64,000 nt of DNA from Yamagishiella unicocca (Eukaryota; Chlorophyta; Chlorophyceae; Chlamydomonadales; Volvocaceae): NCBI GenBank assembly GCA_003116995.1, contig BDSL01000062.1, positions 62,001 through 126,000 of the forward strand. Reading direction: 5' to 3'. The notes beneath the pieces are model-generated. The model had not been told where the DNA came from. It made no database searches and saw only the letters and a list, made by a program, of their open reading frames with translations. Both the position numbers and the translations under genes were made by a program. Within the stretch, counting starts at the first letter, position 1; every line of letters begins with the position of its first letter. Shown piece by piece: positions 1 through 19,612 of the stretch.

Positions 1-653
1 CGCAGTGGAAGAAGGGAGGGCCAGCTGGGGGAGGAGGCCACAGAAACGAACCGGTAACTCGACATGGGAAGTGTAGCTGGTGCATAGCCTTCGGGTCCAG
101 GGGGGGGGCGTAAAAGAACCGGTGACTCCACATGGGAAGTGCAGCTTGCGACGGTGAGTGAATTGGAGAAGCAGGAACCAGTGCGCGATAGTGTGGAGCG
201 CAAACCAGAGAACTGGGACGGCGAATGGGGGAGTGGCGATGCGGGATGCACTGAGGCCCGACTACGGCCCATCCCAGCCCGACTACGGCCCATCCCAGCC
301 CGACTACGGCCCATCCCAGCCCGGGGAGGGGGGTTATGATAAAAGAACCGGTAAAGCGACTGGGGGGAGGGTATACGAGAATCCGCGGCGGGGTAAGCGG
401 CGGGACGTGGGTAAGGTTGGGCCAGGTAGAATGATTAGTGCCAAGCCTGCCCTGGAGCTGTCGGGGCTGGGAGGCGAGCCGGTGTGGAAAGCCCAGCCAG
501 CGTAAGGTGGGGACACGTGGTGGTCGCCACTCCTCGGTTATCCTTCGTACGCGGGTTATTTTCCTTGCAACCCTCCCCTCAAAACCCCCACAAATGCGTG
601 GGGCGTTAAACCCCAAACCCAAGCGCCAGGGGACGCGACACCTCTTGGCGCAC
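1..653. other. Intron-like repeats at left edge
   Basis: No exon recognised. The stretch holds intron modules seen elsewhere in the window: two copies near 45-75 and 113-148 of a motif beginning gaaccggt, a variant near 361-385 and an antisense copy near 545-590. It also holds a 21-bp tandem repeat in three perfect copies at about 263-326 (core cgactacggcccatcccagc). It is most likely intron of the PAS-domain gene that begins at 2159, whose further exons lie off the left edge. A short downstream exon around 334-516 on the minus strand cannot be excluded. Confidence 0.5.
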
Positions 654-2159
654 CTCTCCACACCCTCCCTGGACTCGCTGCCATGTTGGGCGCGGGGGTG
701 ATGGGTCTCGATCCCTCCTGCCCGCCGCTGGGAGGAAGCAGCCCCAGCTCCGCCAGCAGCAGCTCCAACTTCTCCGGCTCGTACACAAACACCTGCGGCG
801 GCAGCCGCAGCAAAATTACCACCACCACCAAGACCCTTACCACTATCCTCCCACCACCGCCACCACCACCACCACTGCCACCATTACCACAACCATTACC
901 ACCATCATTACCACTACCACCATCACAACAATTACGACCATTACCATTACCAATCTACGGGTTTCCCCCCAAACCCCACCTACCCTAGCCCTTACGATAC
1001 TTTGCCTCTTGTGATGGCCAACACCTGTGCCCACACCACCCCAACCCCTCCCACCTGCGCCACCCGCAACCCCTCCCACCTGCGCCAACACGTCCTCGCT
1101 GGCCGCCTCCGCCTCCCGCTGCTGCTGCTCCCGCTGCTGCTGCTCCCGCTGCTGCTGCTCCCGCTGCTGCTGCTCCCGCTGCTGCTGCTCCCGCTGCTGC
1201 TGGCACTGCAGCCGTAACGGCTGGCGGCGCTGCTGGGGGCGGGCAGGTGGCGGCACCGCTGCCGGCCCCTCCATCGCCGCCTGCGCGGCTGCTGCGTCCC
1301 TGTCTCCCAGGTAAGCTAGCGAGGCAGGGTTCTGGTGCAGGGGGCGGCCGTCCAGAGAGAAGACGGTGATGATGGTGGGACTGGCGGCAAACACCATAGC
1401 CTCGCGAAGGAGGGCGCCGTAATGGGCCGCCGGTGCGGCGACAGGGTAGCCTTGGAGCTGGGGTGTAGGAGGGAGGGGGAGGGGTGGGGGGGGTGCGGGG
1501 GGGGGTGCGGGGGGGGGTGCGGGGTGTGTGTGTGGACGATGAAAGTGTGAGGGCTTTGCCTTGTACGACTGCATGTACGATAACCCCAGAAGCGCGCCCG
1601 TTAGGTTGGAGCAATTTGTGGTGGTGCTCGTTTGGGTGCAAGGGTGGGCGTGAGGAGGAGGGGAAGGCTGTAGTCGCCAAGACTGTGGCGGTGGTGCTGT
1701 TCCTGCAGCCATACGACACAGGTCCCCTAGGACCGAAGCCGCCAACGCAAGCCGACCCCACGTTGCGAGATTATGAAGCCGAACTGCTTCGTGCATCTCT
1801 TGCATCCTGTCGCGAAGCAAAACGGTGTCGAATCGGTAGGACACACATCTCACCTCCTCTGTCTTGGCAGATGCTGATGACGGTGCTTGCGTAATGGAAT
1901 GCTGAATCCCTTGTGCAACAAACGACAAAGCTCGCCGTGGCGGTGATGTAAAGCCCTCCACCGGTTGGGCGCTGGCATGCACCCTTTGCGAGGGGGCCGT
2001 TCCATCCCCCGTTGACTCGACGGCGAGATTGGTGAAGACACGAGTCAAGCCTGAGTCAGTTGGAGTTGTACTAAAGCCATCGCCCTGACGCCCGATGCCC
2101 GTAGCATCGGCGGCATCCTTCCTGAAACCGAAGCATTTGCCAAGTAGTCCATAGCTCAT
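654..2159 (-). CDS. PAS-domain signalling protein, 5' part (possible nucleotidyl cyclase)
   Basis: Two exons can be supported. Exon 1 (2159-1080) starts at an ATG and encodes 360 residues. Exon 2 (792-654) follows a GTGGGA donor and a GCCGCAG acceptor with phase 0 kept. The N-terminal part is low complexity. Around residues 250-290 a stretch reads like the start of a PAS fold (VFAASPTIITVFSLDG then LHQNPASLAYLG). It is followed by a Gln/Arg run of REQQQ repeats and, across the junction, by VFVYEPEKLELLLAELG. In volvocine algae this PAS style is common upstream of class III nucleotidyl cyclase domains; no cyclase domain is visible here because the gene runs off the window, so that part is inference. 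The long open frame below 1080 (poly-Val/Met) is intron. Confidence 0.55.
1117..1204 (-). repeat. 15-nt in-frame tandem repeat coding REQQQ
   Basis: About six copies of a 15-nt unit (ctgctgctgctcccg on the plus strand) inside exon 1 of the PAS gene, giving a charged Gln-rich run. The length is a multiple of three, so copy-number changes would keep the frame. Confidence 0.85.
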
Positions 2160-4981
2160 TTTTTTATTATAGAACTATCGTTATTCCTTCTTATTCAGCC
2201 ATCCTTGGAGGGCTCCTTCCATCGAGGCCCGCACAAGGGCTGCAACTCGCTGTCACATACCGTCACAGAATCAGCCGCTGGCCTGCAAAATACCGGTATA
2301 CATAATGTATATCTTGGTTTCACATTTGGACGAATAAATTGCGAAGTACGTTGTCCGTTGCAACTGGATCGATGCTTCGCGCGGCGGCCGCACGACAGCT
2401 TCGCTGCTCTATCCTTTGGGTCTTGACTTGTTTTGGAGAGTCTGGTGGTGGGGAGCTCTCTCTTTTGCAGCCCGCAAGTCGCTGTCAGGGCTATTGGGGG
2501 CCGGCGGGGTCCGTCGCCGAATGGTGTGCCTCGTGGCTGACAGGGGCTGACTACCTCATAGCCGCGGGCCTTTGTGCTTTGTCCCCCGGTTCTCTCGTTT
2601 CTGTCTGGATGGCTCGCGCTGTCTGGCCTGGGAGGGTTTCCCTCAGCCCTGGATGTTCTCGCTGCAGTGTTTGGCCAGCTGACCCGCTGGCTCTCGCTCT
2701 CTCTTTTGGTTCGAGCCCATTATTGTTACTACTAGTTAGCATCTGTACGGAGCTGAGTGGCATCGGGTAATGGCCCGCGGCCATCGGGTCATCGAGCTGC
2801 TTCCTGCGCCTTGTCGCGACACAGCACGTAACTTGCTCACCAGGTGCCGGTTCCGATACCAACCATGTGCGGCTACTAGCGCTGAAAAGACATACTCCAT
2901 CGAGATGGTCCCCGGCTATAGTCCAGCTGCGCCAGCTGCTGCTCCTGGGCCTTGCAACTTAGTCGATACCAGGCGAGAGGCGACCCCGTACATGTTGACC
3001 CTGTCGTACTGCCATTTCCGTTGCCATTACTGTTCCCCACTGCTGAGCGCGCGGGTCCTGGTCTTCGCACTCCCTGTGTCGATCACCCGTTGTGTCGCGA
3101 CAGCCTGCACACACTCTCTCGTGAGGTCCCGTGCCCGCCGACCCCCGCTCCGCCGTGGGAACCTCCGCCCCGCCCCGGCCTCGGCTGAACCTTCTGGGCC
3201 CTCCCTGGCCCATACCGCTCGGGGAACTTGGCGCGCTGCCTCCCGCGCATCCACATATACGCGCTTTGGATACCACATTATGCTGATTGCCGCCTGCACT
3301 TCCTTGCAAGTGCTCTGCACGAGCTGGCGCGCCTCTGGGCAGACCATCCAGCCCGTTATCGAGGAGGCCGCACCTGCGGGCGGGTGTAAATGAGCATAGC
3401 CCCCAAAGGAAGCTTGCGGGAGCCGCTGCAGGCACGAAAGCCGTAGTGCTTCTCAGGGAATCGGGCGCCAAAAGCCTTGCTTGCGCTCTTAATCAAATGC
3501 TTGAGAGCATTCCTATTCTTCTCAGCCTCATCGTATGCTTGCTTCCGCATGGCCACAGTGCCGGGGGCCGGGGCAGTGAGAGCTGGTGCGCGCGCTATGG
3601 GCGACCGCATTGACTGTCGAGGATTTGTTGTTGCAGTTAAGCTACGTCCAAGTGGTCACTATGCATAAGAGTACAATCGGGCAAATCGGTTTGAGCAAAA
3701 ATGATGCATGATCGGCAGGCACGTTCTAGTTTCAAACCAGATTGATGGGCTTCAGCTCTAGCCAAGTAATAAGTCTGTTGGGTCGTAACTGCTTCGGTGG
3801 TAGCGAATTTCTTTCACACTTTAGCGGAACACAGTCATTTTTGCACTTCCCGCCGAGCCTGGAAGCGGGTGGGTGGGTACCCATTCATAGCTTCATGTTA
3901 AAGCAAGCAACACCCGACATTGTTGGAAACGTTATGTGCGGAGTAGTTCACAGCGGGCCATATAACGAGATAACGTCGTACCACGAAGTGTTCGTGATTG
4001 TAACCAGCATACGACGCATCCCGGTATGTGCGTTCCGTATGCATATGCGAAACCTGCTGCCTTGCAGTGCTACTTGCTCCCCTCGCGCTGCCGACCTCCT
4101 GAACCCGACACACAAACTGCGGTTCCTCCCAGCGCAGTTTCAAGTGATAATGTGAGGTGCCGGCCGCAGCAACGGCGCGGCTCAGGTCAGCTCAGGTCTG
4201 CCGGGCCAAGTAGGGTCGGCACGGGTGGGCGATCCTATATCTGTAAATTAACGATTGAAGCGTCAATGCTTATTATCATTGATATTACGAGCAGCACAAA
4301 TATGGCACGAACTTGATTCAGCCTCTGAATTGCCAGAACGCAGAGGCTTTACACTATTAAGCAAGTAAAATGAAGACATTATGTACGAACATTGTATCGT
4401 AATGAGAGCTACCAGCGCTTTGCACAGCAATCACATTGCGAACCGTGCAAGTATGCAAGCATACCCACAACGCAGGTAAACAACAATATTACCATCACCC
4501 AATTAGATCGATAACCTTCACTTGATGTCATCGATGTGTCCATGCCTCTGATACGGAAGCAGAAGTTGCGTCGGACATTGGTAACTTGGCCCCGCCGGCA
4601 GCGGTGCATGCATGCAGTGTGGCTGGCCTGGGCCGACATAGGCACAGCTGGTAGATAGCTCAGGCAGCCCCGGCGTTTAAGGTAGGCGGCGCACGCAGGG
4701 GGCTCAGGTGACACGCACAGGAAGCCTGTAACCGTTCAGGCGGCGGCAGCACACGCGGACGGATACAGGCCTTGTTCAACGGGCAGAAGGCGGCGCAAAA
4801 CGGCGCAAACAGTGCGCGCAAAAATAATGTTTGCTGCCGCGGGCGGGCATCACCTGCTAAAAGCCCTAAATGAACATACGCATGCATTGCACGGCATTTT
4901 TCTGGTATGCATGGCGGCAGTATCTACCTGTCGGCAGCAGCTGGCATCTGTCGCAGCGGGCATCGCATCTGCCGGGGCCCC
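2160..4981. other. Gene-poor accessory DNA
   Basis: No convincing exon. Open frames on both strands overlap each other and match no family I recognise. At about 2812-2868 there is a diverged half of the hairpin found at 43378-43468 and 52599-52689 (shared core gacacagcacgtaac), which marks this as dispersed-repeat territory. A minus-strand stretch near 3550-3400 (AYDEAEKNRNALKHLIKSAS) could be a retroelement scrap, without support. Confidence 0.4.
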
Positions 4982-5068
4982 AATGATGATACCCTCAGAC
5001 AGGACATCTTGGCGAAGTACCATGACGGTCCCCTTGCGGGGCATCCCGGCTGTACTCGACTGATCGAG
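4982..5068 (+). mobile_element. Ty3/gypsy integrase zinc-binding relic
   Basis: The frame from 4982 reads LRQDILAKYHDGPLAGHPG, the pattern of the H2C2 zinc-binding region at the start of Ty3/gypsy integrases (LRxxIL...HDxPLxGHxG). The rest of the domain (second His, CxxC, DDE core) is not recognisable downstream, so this is a decayed fragment. It places gypsy-type elements in this genome. Confidence rests on one short motif. Confidence 0.45.
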
Positions 5069-6965
5069 TCAGGATTTGGCTGCGGTGGCCCTCAGGGTTG
5101 GCTTACTTGCTTGCTTGGCTGGAGCCCTGCCGGCGGATTGCTTTGCACCCCACCTGGCGGAGCAGCATTCCGACTGAGAAGCGTATCGATTCTCGCCGCA
5201 CGCTTTGGACGTTAAGTTTCTTTCTGTACGTATGTGCTGTTTGCAAAGTTGTAGGCCGAACGGCCGTTGTCAGGTTTCATGGGGTTGGGCAGCGGTGGCC
5301 CTCAGGGCCTGGCTTGGAGCCCCACTACTCACTACGACGCGCTATTGCCAGGCTTCGACGCAACTCTTAAAGCCTCGGTTAGTAAATCAGTAATGAACCG
5401 AATCGTACCCACCAACTCGCTGTGCCTCGAGGCACAAAGCGCCCCTAGGTTTGATGACCTGAACGGTCAGGCAGAACAGCATCAGCCTGCAAGGCAACCC
5501 AGCGTATTGAGGTGAGGGCCTGTGGGGCCCCGCAACTGAAGCAGCAGCTAAAACCCTGACCCACAGCGGATTGACTGGCTACAATGGCAGAATAGGAGCT
5601 CTTCCGTCAGGTTCCGTCTGTGGCAACGGGTGATGCATTGGGGATGAGGACCAAACCGTCCGTGGGGATGAGACGTTTAGCACATACATGTATGGCACCA
5701 CTTTTGATTCTGCCCGGTGGCTCAAGCAGTGATTGCCCAACTCGAGACCCAGCTCGGTGCAGGGGTGACACGGGCGCAAGTCTGGTTGGTGCAGGCACCC
5801 CCCGGGGTGCAACCAATCAAGGAGCCTGCGACTTCAGCCTCAGTTGCTCGTGGGGCCTACAACTAGCTGGGCAGGCGGTTTGGATAACCAGGGGTGCGCT
5901 AGTTCAGTTTGCACTCGCAGTTAGTGTTAGTTCCCGGGTCATGAGGTGCGTTAGTCCAGTTTGCACTCGCAGTTAGTGTTAGTCCCTGGGTCAATGGGTG
6001 CGTTAGTTCAGTTTGCGCTCCCAGTTTAGTCCCTGGGTCAAGCTACGAATTGCGAGTTTCTGAAGCGCAGTGTCATCTGGCTTTCGGGGAACAAGGTCTG
6101 TCCTGTTGGCCGCCAAGTAGCTTCGACTTCATTCCCCCAACCTCCCCGCGCCACCCTGCTGCAACCCCCCGCCCTGTTCGTCCTCGTCCAATGCTCGTCG
6201 AATGCTCGTACGTTCCTACCGCATCCTTGATCATAACCTTCACCTACCCTCACGGGCGCAGCAAAGCACGGCCCTCGCTTTCGAAACTCAGCTATATGGC
6301 AGGAGGTCTCCAAATGCCGTACCAGCTTGTGGCCCGGCTGAATCAGGCTGAACTGGCCTGGCTGAATCAGGCTGGACGAAGTCCGATACTCCGATTCTCC
6401 CAGTCCATTGGCTGTTCCATCCCTGCATCCTAACGGGAAGGCTAACTAGATATTGCGGTTGCCGGCACTCAAGCCATGTTCTGCAGGGCATCTGCCATGC
6501 CCAACGGGTGCAATGTTAGTAACTCAGCGCGTCTTATGATGGTGCACTCCTCGCTCTACGGCACCGGTGAGATCTTGCCCTCAGTATGCAGCGGACAAGG
6601 CCTACAGTTCGGTGATGGATTCCCGCCCACTGAAGTTGTGCACTATCGGCGGCCATTAGTACAGTAGTAAAGCGGTGTCCTATCTATACCATGGGCGCGG
6701 GACGATGAGTGGTTTAAGTGAACCCGTACGGCGAGCCATACGAGGTGCTCGCCACTTGCGGTTAGCCTGCATCCCAATTGGTGGATACCCTCACTACAGC
6801 GCCACAGTGCTGTTTATTGGTACCTTTTGGGCTCTGCGCGGTCCATTAGTGACATCCAACAGTGACATGGCCATGCTGAAAGCCGGATCCGCTATGCCCA
6901 CACGGGCTGCGTGGTAAGTCGCTAGATCTGCGCAATGAATATCAAAAAGGATTGCTTGCTGAAGT
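5069..6965. other. Accessory DNA without recognised genes
   Basis: No supported gene. A phrase beginning cggtggccctcaggg occurs near 5083 and again near 5294, suggesting an old local duplication. A tandem repeat lies at 5893-6042. Sequence composition is less GC-skewed than the flanking gene introns, fitting degraded transposon DNA. Confidence 0.4.
5893..6042. repeat. Threefold tandem repeat of about 50-60 bp
   Basis: Three imperfect copies containing gttcagtttgcactcgcag and ccctgggtca follow one another. The third is shorter and diverged. No coding potential is seen. Confidence 0.8.
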
Positions 6966-14882
<7,917 letters not shown>

Positions 14883-14923
14883 GCGGCGGCCGGCGGCGCT
14901 AGGGTGTGGGGAGTGAGCGCCGT

Positions 14924-14928
14924 TGTAA
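14924..14928 (+). terminator. Possible polyadenylation signal TGTAA of DAPL
   Basis: The chlorophyte consensus TGTAA occurs about 40 nt after the DAPL stop codon. Three-prime UTRs in these algae are often longer, so the match may be chance. Confidence 0.25.
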
Positions 14929-14929
14929 G

Positions 14930-16984
14930 AAGGGGGAAGGGAGGCCGGACTGATTTGGGACGAGGCGCGAGGGGGCGGGTGGGGTGATCATAGTGAACGG
15001 GGGAGAGAGTGGCAGGATCTGTGCCCTCCCCCTTCTGGGTGGGAGTGAGGCGACTGCTGGGATGGCCCCCTCGCGACCGGTCACGGTGGACGGTTGCCGT
15101 GGCTGGGCGTCCGATGGGGGGGGCCGAGCGTTGCGCCTCGCGTTTGACGGACCTGGTGTGGCGGCTGCAGTGAGGATCCCCGAGGTCGCAGAGGTCGCGG
15201 CGTGGCAGCACGGCAGCAGCAACAGTGGTGGTGTGGCCGCCGCTGCGCCACGGCGGCTGCCGCGTGTTTATTCCCCTCGCTTGCTGCTGCCTTCCGGGAG
15301 CTGAGGCTGTGGTCGCTCCGCGCGGAGCGGATTGCGGGTGTTGTGAGGCGCGAGTGCGAGATATAAGGCCCACATGGACGATGGGCTCATTATTATTAAA
15401 ACTCCGCCTGTCAGGCTGTCACTCGGGTGTCAGAACGCGTCTGTTGCTATCGCCCCCATTGGAGCCGTGCCTATCGGCCGCTTAATCGTACGGCCTACCT
15501 CTGATGGCCAGCAGCAATGACTTCAAAATCTGGAGGCCGGCCCAACGGGAATATCCAACTTCCGGCAACCAACCAGCGACGCGTGCCCTAGCGGATACCA
15601 AGAGCATCCGCTAGCCCACGCGCCATCGAGGGGGGTGGCATAGAAACCGTTGACGCGAAAGGGACAGGGCAGTGGGCGCATGGTCAGCGAACGCCTAGGT
15701 TGTGGGCGCATGCTGGAGCACTGGGACGGGTCACCGGCAAAGCTGTGGAGGCGTCCCGTCGGGGCTGTGTAAATGAAAAGAAAAAGAAAACGAATTGATG
15801 TTATTATGGTAACGTGGAGCGCGTAAGACGGGGGGGGAGAGCAACCACCCTTTCCGCCGGGCACACAGCCGTCACCGGCAACCAAGCCGTAACGTGCAAC
15901 TGCCTAACCACCCGTACGGCACAGTGGCGGTGTCTTTGACGCCTGTTGCTGGGATGAGCAACTAGGGTGAAGTAGCCCATTTTGAGTAATTACAATAATG
16001 AGAACGTTCTAACCTGAAAGCTGGGCGAACCCTAGACAAGGAAAGGGGCCCATTCCGGGCCTCACCATATTACAGCCAGAGCTGAACCCAGCAGAGACCG
16101 CCAAGGGCACAGGCAAGCCGAGGAAAGCATAATAGTTGCAGGGCAAAACCAGGACAAGAGCCATAAAAATGAGGCCACACCAACACACACGCAGCCAACA
16201 GACGCCCCAAAAGACACAGCGTAAAAGGACACCCCATCGCGCCAAAGGCGGCGGGGCCCGGTACGCAAGTAGGGTACTTGACACGTGTACCGGTAGTGGC
16301 CCCTTCTAGCGTGCCCCACCCTAATGGAAAGGGTCAGGGGAACAGCACGGACTCTGGTAAAAGGCCCTCCCAAGGCACTGACGTCGCTGGTGCACAGCCC
16401 TCGGCGATGACAGTGAGGCATTGGCGCATCTGGGTTGTGCATGGAGCCCGCGTTCCAGCAGTGTATCCGGTAAGAACGTAAGATCGGCATGTGAGTCCGT
16501 TCGCCCACACCGCCCCCTCCTGCCGGTGGGGGCACCGCGAGAGGGTCGGTACGACAGTGGTGCCATCGGGACAATGCACGGCAATGTACGACATGGTTCC
16601 GTTTCAACTCGCGACAGGTAGGGCAAAGAAGGCTTGAAGGCTGCTTTGTCGCACCACACACCGCAACAAAGCGGCCAGCAGCAAAGTGTCCAAAGGCGCG
16701 TAGTGCAGCGCGCCCACGCAGGAAGGCGGCGATCACCTGTCCCGGCCAACGTAGAGCCTCAGCACGCGGCTGGACTCAGTAACCCGGCGCCATAAACCTG
16801 CTGCACGGCCATGACGGCGTCGTCAAACAGCGATGCCTGCGTGTTAGGTACATATTTTGTAGAAACAGCTGGCCGACCAGCAAGACGGTCAGCACAACAG
16901 CGTAAGCCAATACTTGACACCTAGGCGTTTGTCGCGAGTCCGGAACTTCGCCACGAATGAGCACCTAGTTGGCAGCACCTTGGA
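14930..16984. other. Intergenic DNA downstream of DAPL
   Basis: No supported gene. A module C copy lies near 15638-15700 (gcgcatggtcagcg). The largest minus-strand frames (16736-16062 and overlaps) have no recognisable domain and overlap in several frames. Confidence 0.4.
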
Positions 16985-17089
16985 CCATCTTGATTCTGGG
17001 CATCCTGCCGGTCATGCTATGGCAATTTCAGCGGAAGTTCCGCTGAGATTGCCACAGCATGACCGGCATGATGCTCAGAACCAAGATGG
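16985..17089. repeat. Long hairpin, about 51-bp arms
   Basis: The arm starting ccatcttgattctgggcatc is followed, after almost no loop, by its imperfect reverse complement ending at ccaagatgg. It looks like a small foldback or MITE-like element. A second, shorter hairpin (arms around cgtattagctgc) lies at 17171-17206. Confidence 0.8.
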
Positions 17090-17399
17090 CACAGCATATG
17101 CATCACCTATTTTCCTTGATAGCAAAGGAGTGCTTTAATAGCCTCTGCCGACACATCCGGTGGCCCCGCAACGTATTAGCTGCACTTTAGGGCAGCTAAT
17201 ACGTTATTAGTGAAACAGATGAAGAAGATGCGGTCTGGGCTTTTTCCATTGATTGATTGCTATTGGAGGTTGGAGCTCGTTTACAAGCGCTTGGATTTCA
17301 ATTTTTTGCCCCTGTACGTCACTAAGCGCGGTGCCGCCGCCGCCCGGGTGCCGGCGCCCGGCGGGTGACGAAATCATTACGGTGTACAATCTAGGCCCC

Positions 17400-17915
17400 C
17401 GAAAATGCCGTCATCAATGCCACTGTCGTCAATTACCCTGTGTTTGTATGGAAGGGGGTTTGGCCAGAATTTGGACACGCGGGACGCTAATGGACCTCGA
17501 GGCCGTGCGCAATGCACTGGGAACGTTCCCGGGTATCGAGGTTGAACACTTCACGGACGAAGATTTGCGCACCCTTTGGAACGCGGGGTACAGGACCCCG
17601 GCGATCTGAAGTCGGCAACGCGCGAGGGACTGCGAGCAGCCACGCTGTTGCCAGCTCCAGTGGATTGTATCATTCGTGCACAAGGTATGGAGCATTCGAC
17701 TGGGGTTTGGGTTCGCGATCTCAGGTCCCGTATCGAGGTTTCAAGTCAGTTCTGACATGTGGTGGCCTAATTGTTGGGATTCACAACTATCCATCTCGCT
17801 ACTTCTGGGAAGTCAGGTTGCGTATGCATTTGATACAGCTCCGCAACAAAGTCTTTGGCATACGCTTAGGCTTGTCAGCTCGTTGTTAGTTGACAAGCAT
17901 TACCTGCCGCCCCAC
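17400..17915 (+). repeat. Left arm of a 22-kb-spaced inverted repeat
   Basis: Roughly 500 bp matching the reverse complement of 39090-39640 at about 85-90 percent by eye. It includes the exon relic at 17490-17684, its donor and the following intron as far as cttgtcagctcgttgtta. Confidence 0.8.
17490..17684 (+). pseudogene. Exon relic of an uncharacterised helical-domain protein
   Basis: Starts ATG GAC CTC and reads MDLEAVRNALGTFPG, then FTDEDLRTLWNAGYRTP. A missing base near 17602 then ends the frame; shifting frame restores DLKSATREGL and LLPAPVDCIIRAQ up to a GTATGG donor at 17684. The minus-strand partner at 39511-39311 is intact at that point but has its own frame break further on. The short helical repeat style resembles SAM-like domains placed upstream of algal kinase-like proteins. 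The family assignment is a guess. Confidence 0.45.
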
Positions 17916-18539
17916 CATACGCATGCGTCACCTCTTATACTGCTGGATTTCGAAGGCGCGAAGGACCTTTACAAAACTCAGTAAGTATTGGCACCATGAC
18001 AGCCATGTAAGAGTGAGTCCTGGGCCCTAAACTTGTTTCGCTGAACTTGGACCACCACCCGGCGGTGATTTCCGCCGTCTTGCTACCTGCTGCTTTCACC
18101 TGCACTTCACCGCGCCTCTTTACCCCCCTACCTCGATGGAACCTCCCTCACAACCTGTGTTGTATGCGCTCCCTGGGTCATTCCATATCGTGCAGATGCG
18201 GCGGCCGGTCAGCGCGGGAGCTGATGGCGAGTCCCAGTAGTATTGCTGCTCAGGCTCTGGGTTTCGTCGCTCAGGGGTGTGTCCTGCCTGTCCATATTGA
18301 CGTCGGGGAGGGGAGGCACGGGTGGGGTGGGCGGGTGGAGCGTTCCGGCCACCCTGGCCGCCGTTCCATCCGTTCCGTAGTAGTTGCCGCTGCCACGGAT
18401 GGAACGGCGGCCAGGGTGGCCGGAACCGTAACTACCACGATAACGACTACAAGGGCGACCGCGAGTTGCCGCTACCACCTGCGCCGCTGTTGCCATCGCT
18501 CTTCTCCGACTTGGCCGCCGCGATCAAGGGCTCGCCAAC

Positions 18540-18942
18540 ACCCTTGTCGTGAAACGTTGGCCTTGAAGCCCGGGTCGGCGCAGTTTATCAAGGAGTTCTG
18601 GATGTAAGCCATCGAAGCGGAAAGGCCAACTCCCTGCTGGTTGCCCAGGTTCTGAATTGCTGTTTCGCACAGCTCTGCCCGGGCGAGCATATAATTAATG
18701 AACCTCGCGGTGCGATCGAGGTCGCTGCGGGCAATTGCCGACTTGGCCAGATTGAGGCCGAGGGAGAAGCCCTTGTAGATCTGCTTGTGCTGATCTACCA
18801 CCTTCGTATGTTTAGGCGTGTCATTAGCGACCAGAAGCATCTCTTGGTAAGAGTCCTGGGCGAGGGCAGGCTGCGTGTTGGCGGTCGGTGGCGCCATCAC
18901 AGGCTGCGGCAGTGCCACCGGCGTCGGGTTGTACACCGACAC
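18540..18942 (-). pseudogene. Gag-like ORF, left arm of palindrome
   Basis: The open frame reads through VANDTPKHTKVVDQHKQIYK, GFSLGLNLAKSAI, FINYMLARAELCETAIQNLG and SLINCADPGFKA. After VSRQ the frame goes wrong; one base over, it continues ESLIAAAKSEKSDGNSGAGG. The same shift is in both arms, so it predates the duplication (or is a recoding site). Homology to retroelement capsid proteins is suggested by layout only. Confidence 0.5.
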
Positions 18943-18944
18943 GC

Positions 18945-19346
18945 AGCCTGCCCTCGCTCAGGCCTCATACCAACAGATGCTTCTGGTTGCGAACGACACG
19001 CCTAAGCATACCAAGGTGGTAGATCAGCACAAGCAGACCTACAAGGGCTTCTCCCTCGGCCTCAATCTGACCAAGTCCGCAATCGCCCCCGGTGACCTGG
19101 GACAGCACCACGAGGTTTGTCAACTACATGCTCGCCCGGGCTGAGCTGTGCGAAACGGCGATTCAGAACCTGGGCAACCAGCAGGGAGTTGGCCTTTCCG
19201 CTTCGATGGCATACATCCAGAACTCCTTGATAAACTGCGCCGACCCGGGCTTCAAGGCCAACGTTTCACGACAAGGATGTTGGCGAGTCCTTGATCGCGG
19301 CGGCCAAGTCGGAGAAGAGCGATGGCAACAGCGGCGCAGGTGGTAG
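18945..19346 (+). pseudogene. Gag-like ORF, right arm of palindrome
   Basis: Near-identical second copy on the opposite strand. It carries an additional frame break near 19098-19112, where the left arm reads DLDRTARFINYML and this arm reads DLGQHHEV before the frame is regained. It ends in the same basic Gly/Asn/Arg-rich tail, finishing at a stop near 19555. Confidence 0.5.
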
Positions 19347-19612
19347 CGGCAACTCGCGGTCGCCCTTGTAGTCGTTATCGTGGTAGTTACGGTTCCGGCC
19401 ACCCTGGCCGCCGTTCCATCCGTGGTAGCGGCAACTACAACGGATGGAACGGCGGCCAGGGTGGCCGGAACCGTAACTACCACGATAACGACCACAAGGG
19501 CGACCGCGACCGCGACGACGGCCGGAACGGCTACGGGAACGGGTACAAGCGCTAGCAAGAACTAGGCGTTGGCACGTGCGCTTCCCTCGGCCCCGTGTAG
19601 GCTGCTTTCTTC

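Larger units (their letters stand above)
18335..19500. mobile_element. Foldback palindrome built from two gag-like gene copies
   Basis: Two head-to-head copies of one coding segment lie on opposite strands around a centre near 18890-18940. Each arm carries the same capsid-like frame and ends in a smaller hairpin of its Gly/Arg/Asn-rich tail (about 18340-18450 and 19370-19495). The coding style, a helical region followed by a basic Gly-rich tail, resembles retroelement gag/nucleocapsid proteins; that label is inference. No reverse transcriptase or LTR is recognised nearby. Confidence 0.6.

Noticed and set aside
843..1080. Continuation of the long minus-strand frame (Gly, Val and Met runs)
   Set aside because: It follows a clean GTGGGA donor and is low-complexity; the next exon at 792 is in phase with the donor, so this is intron.
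16062..16736. 224-codon minus-strand frame
   Set aside because: Overlaps two other open frames of similar length and shows no domain or splice context.
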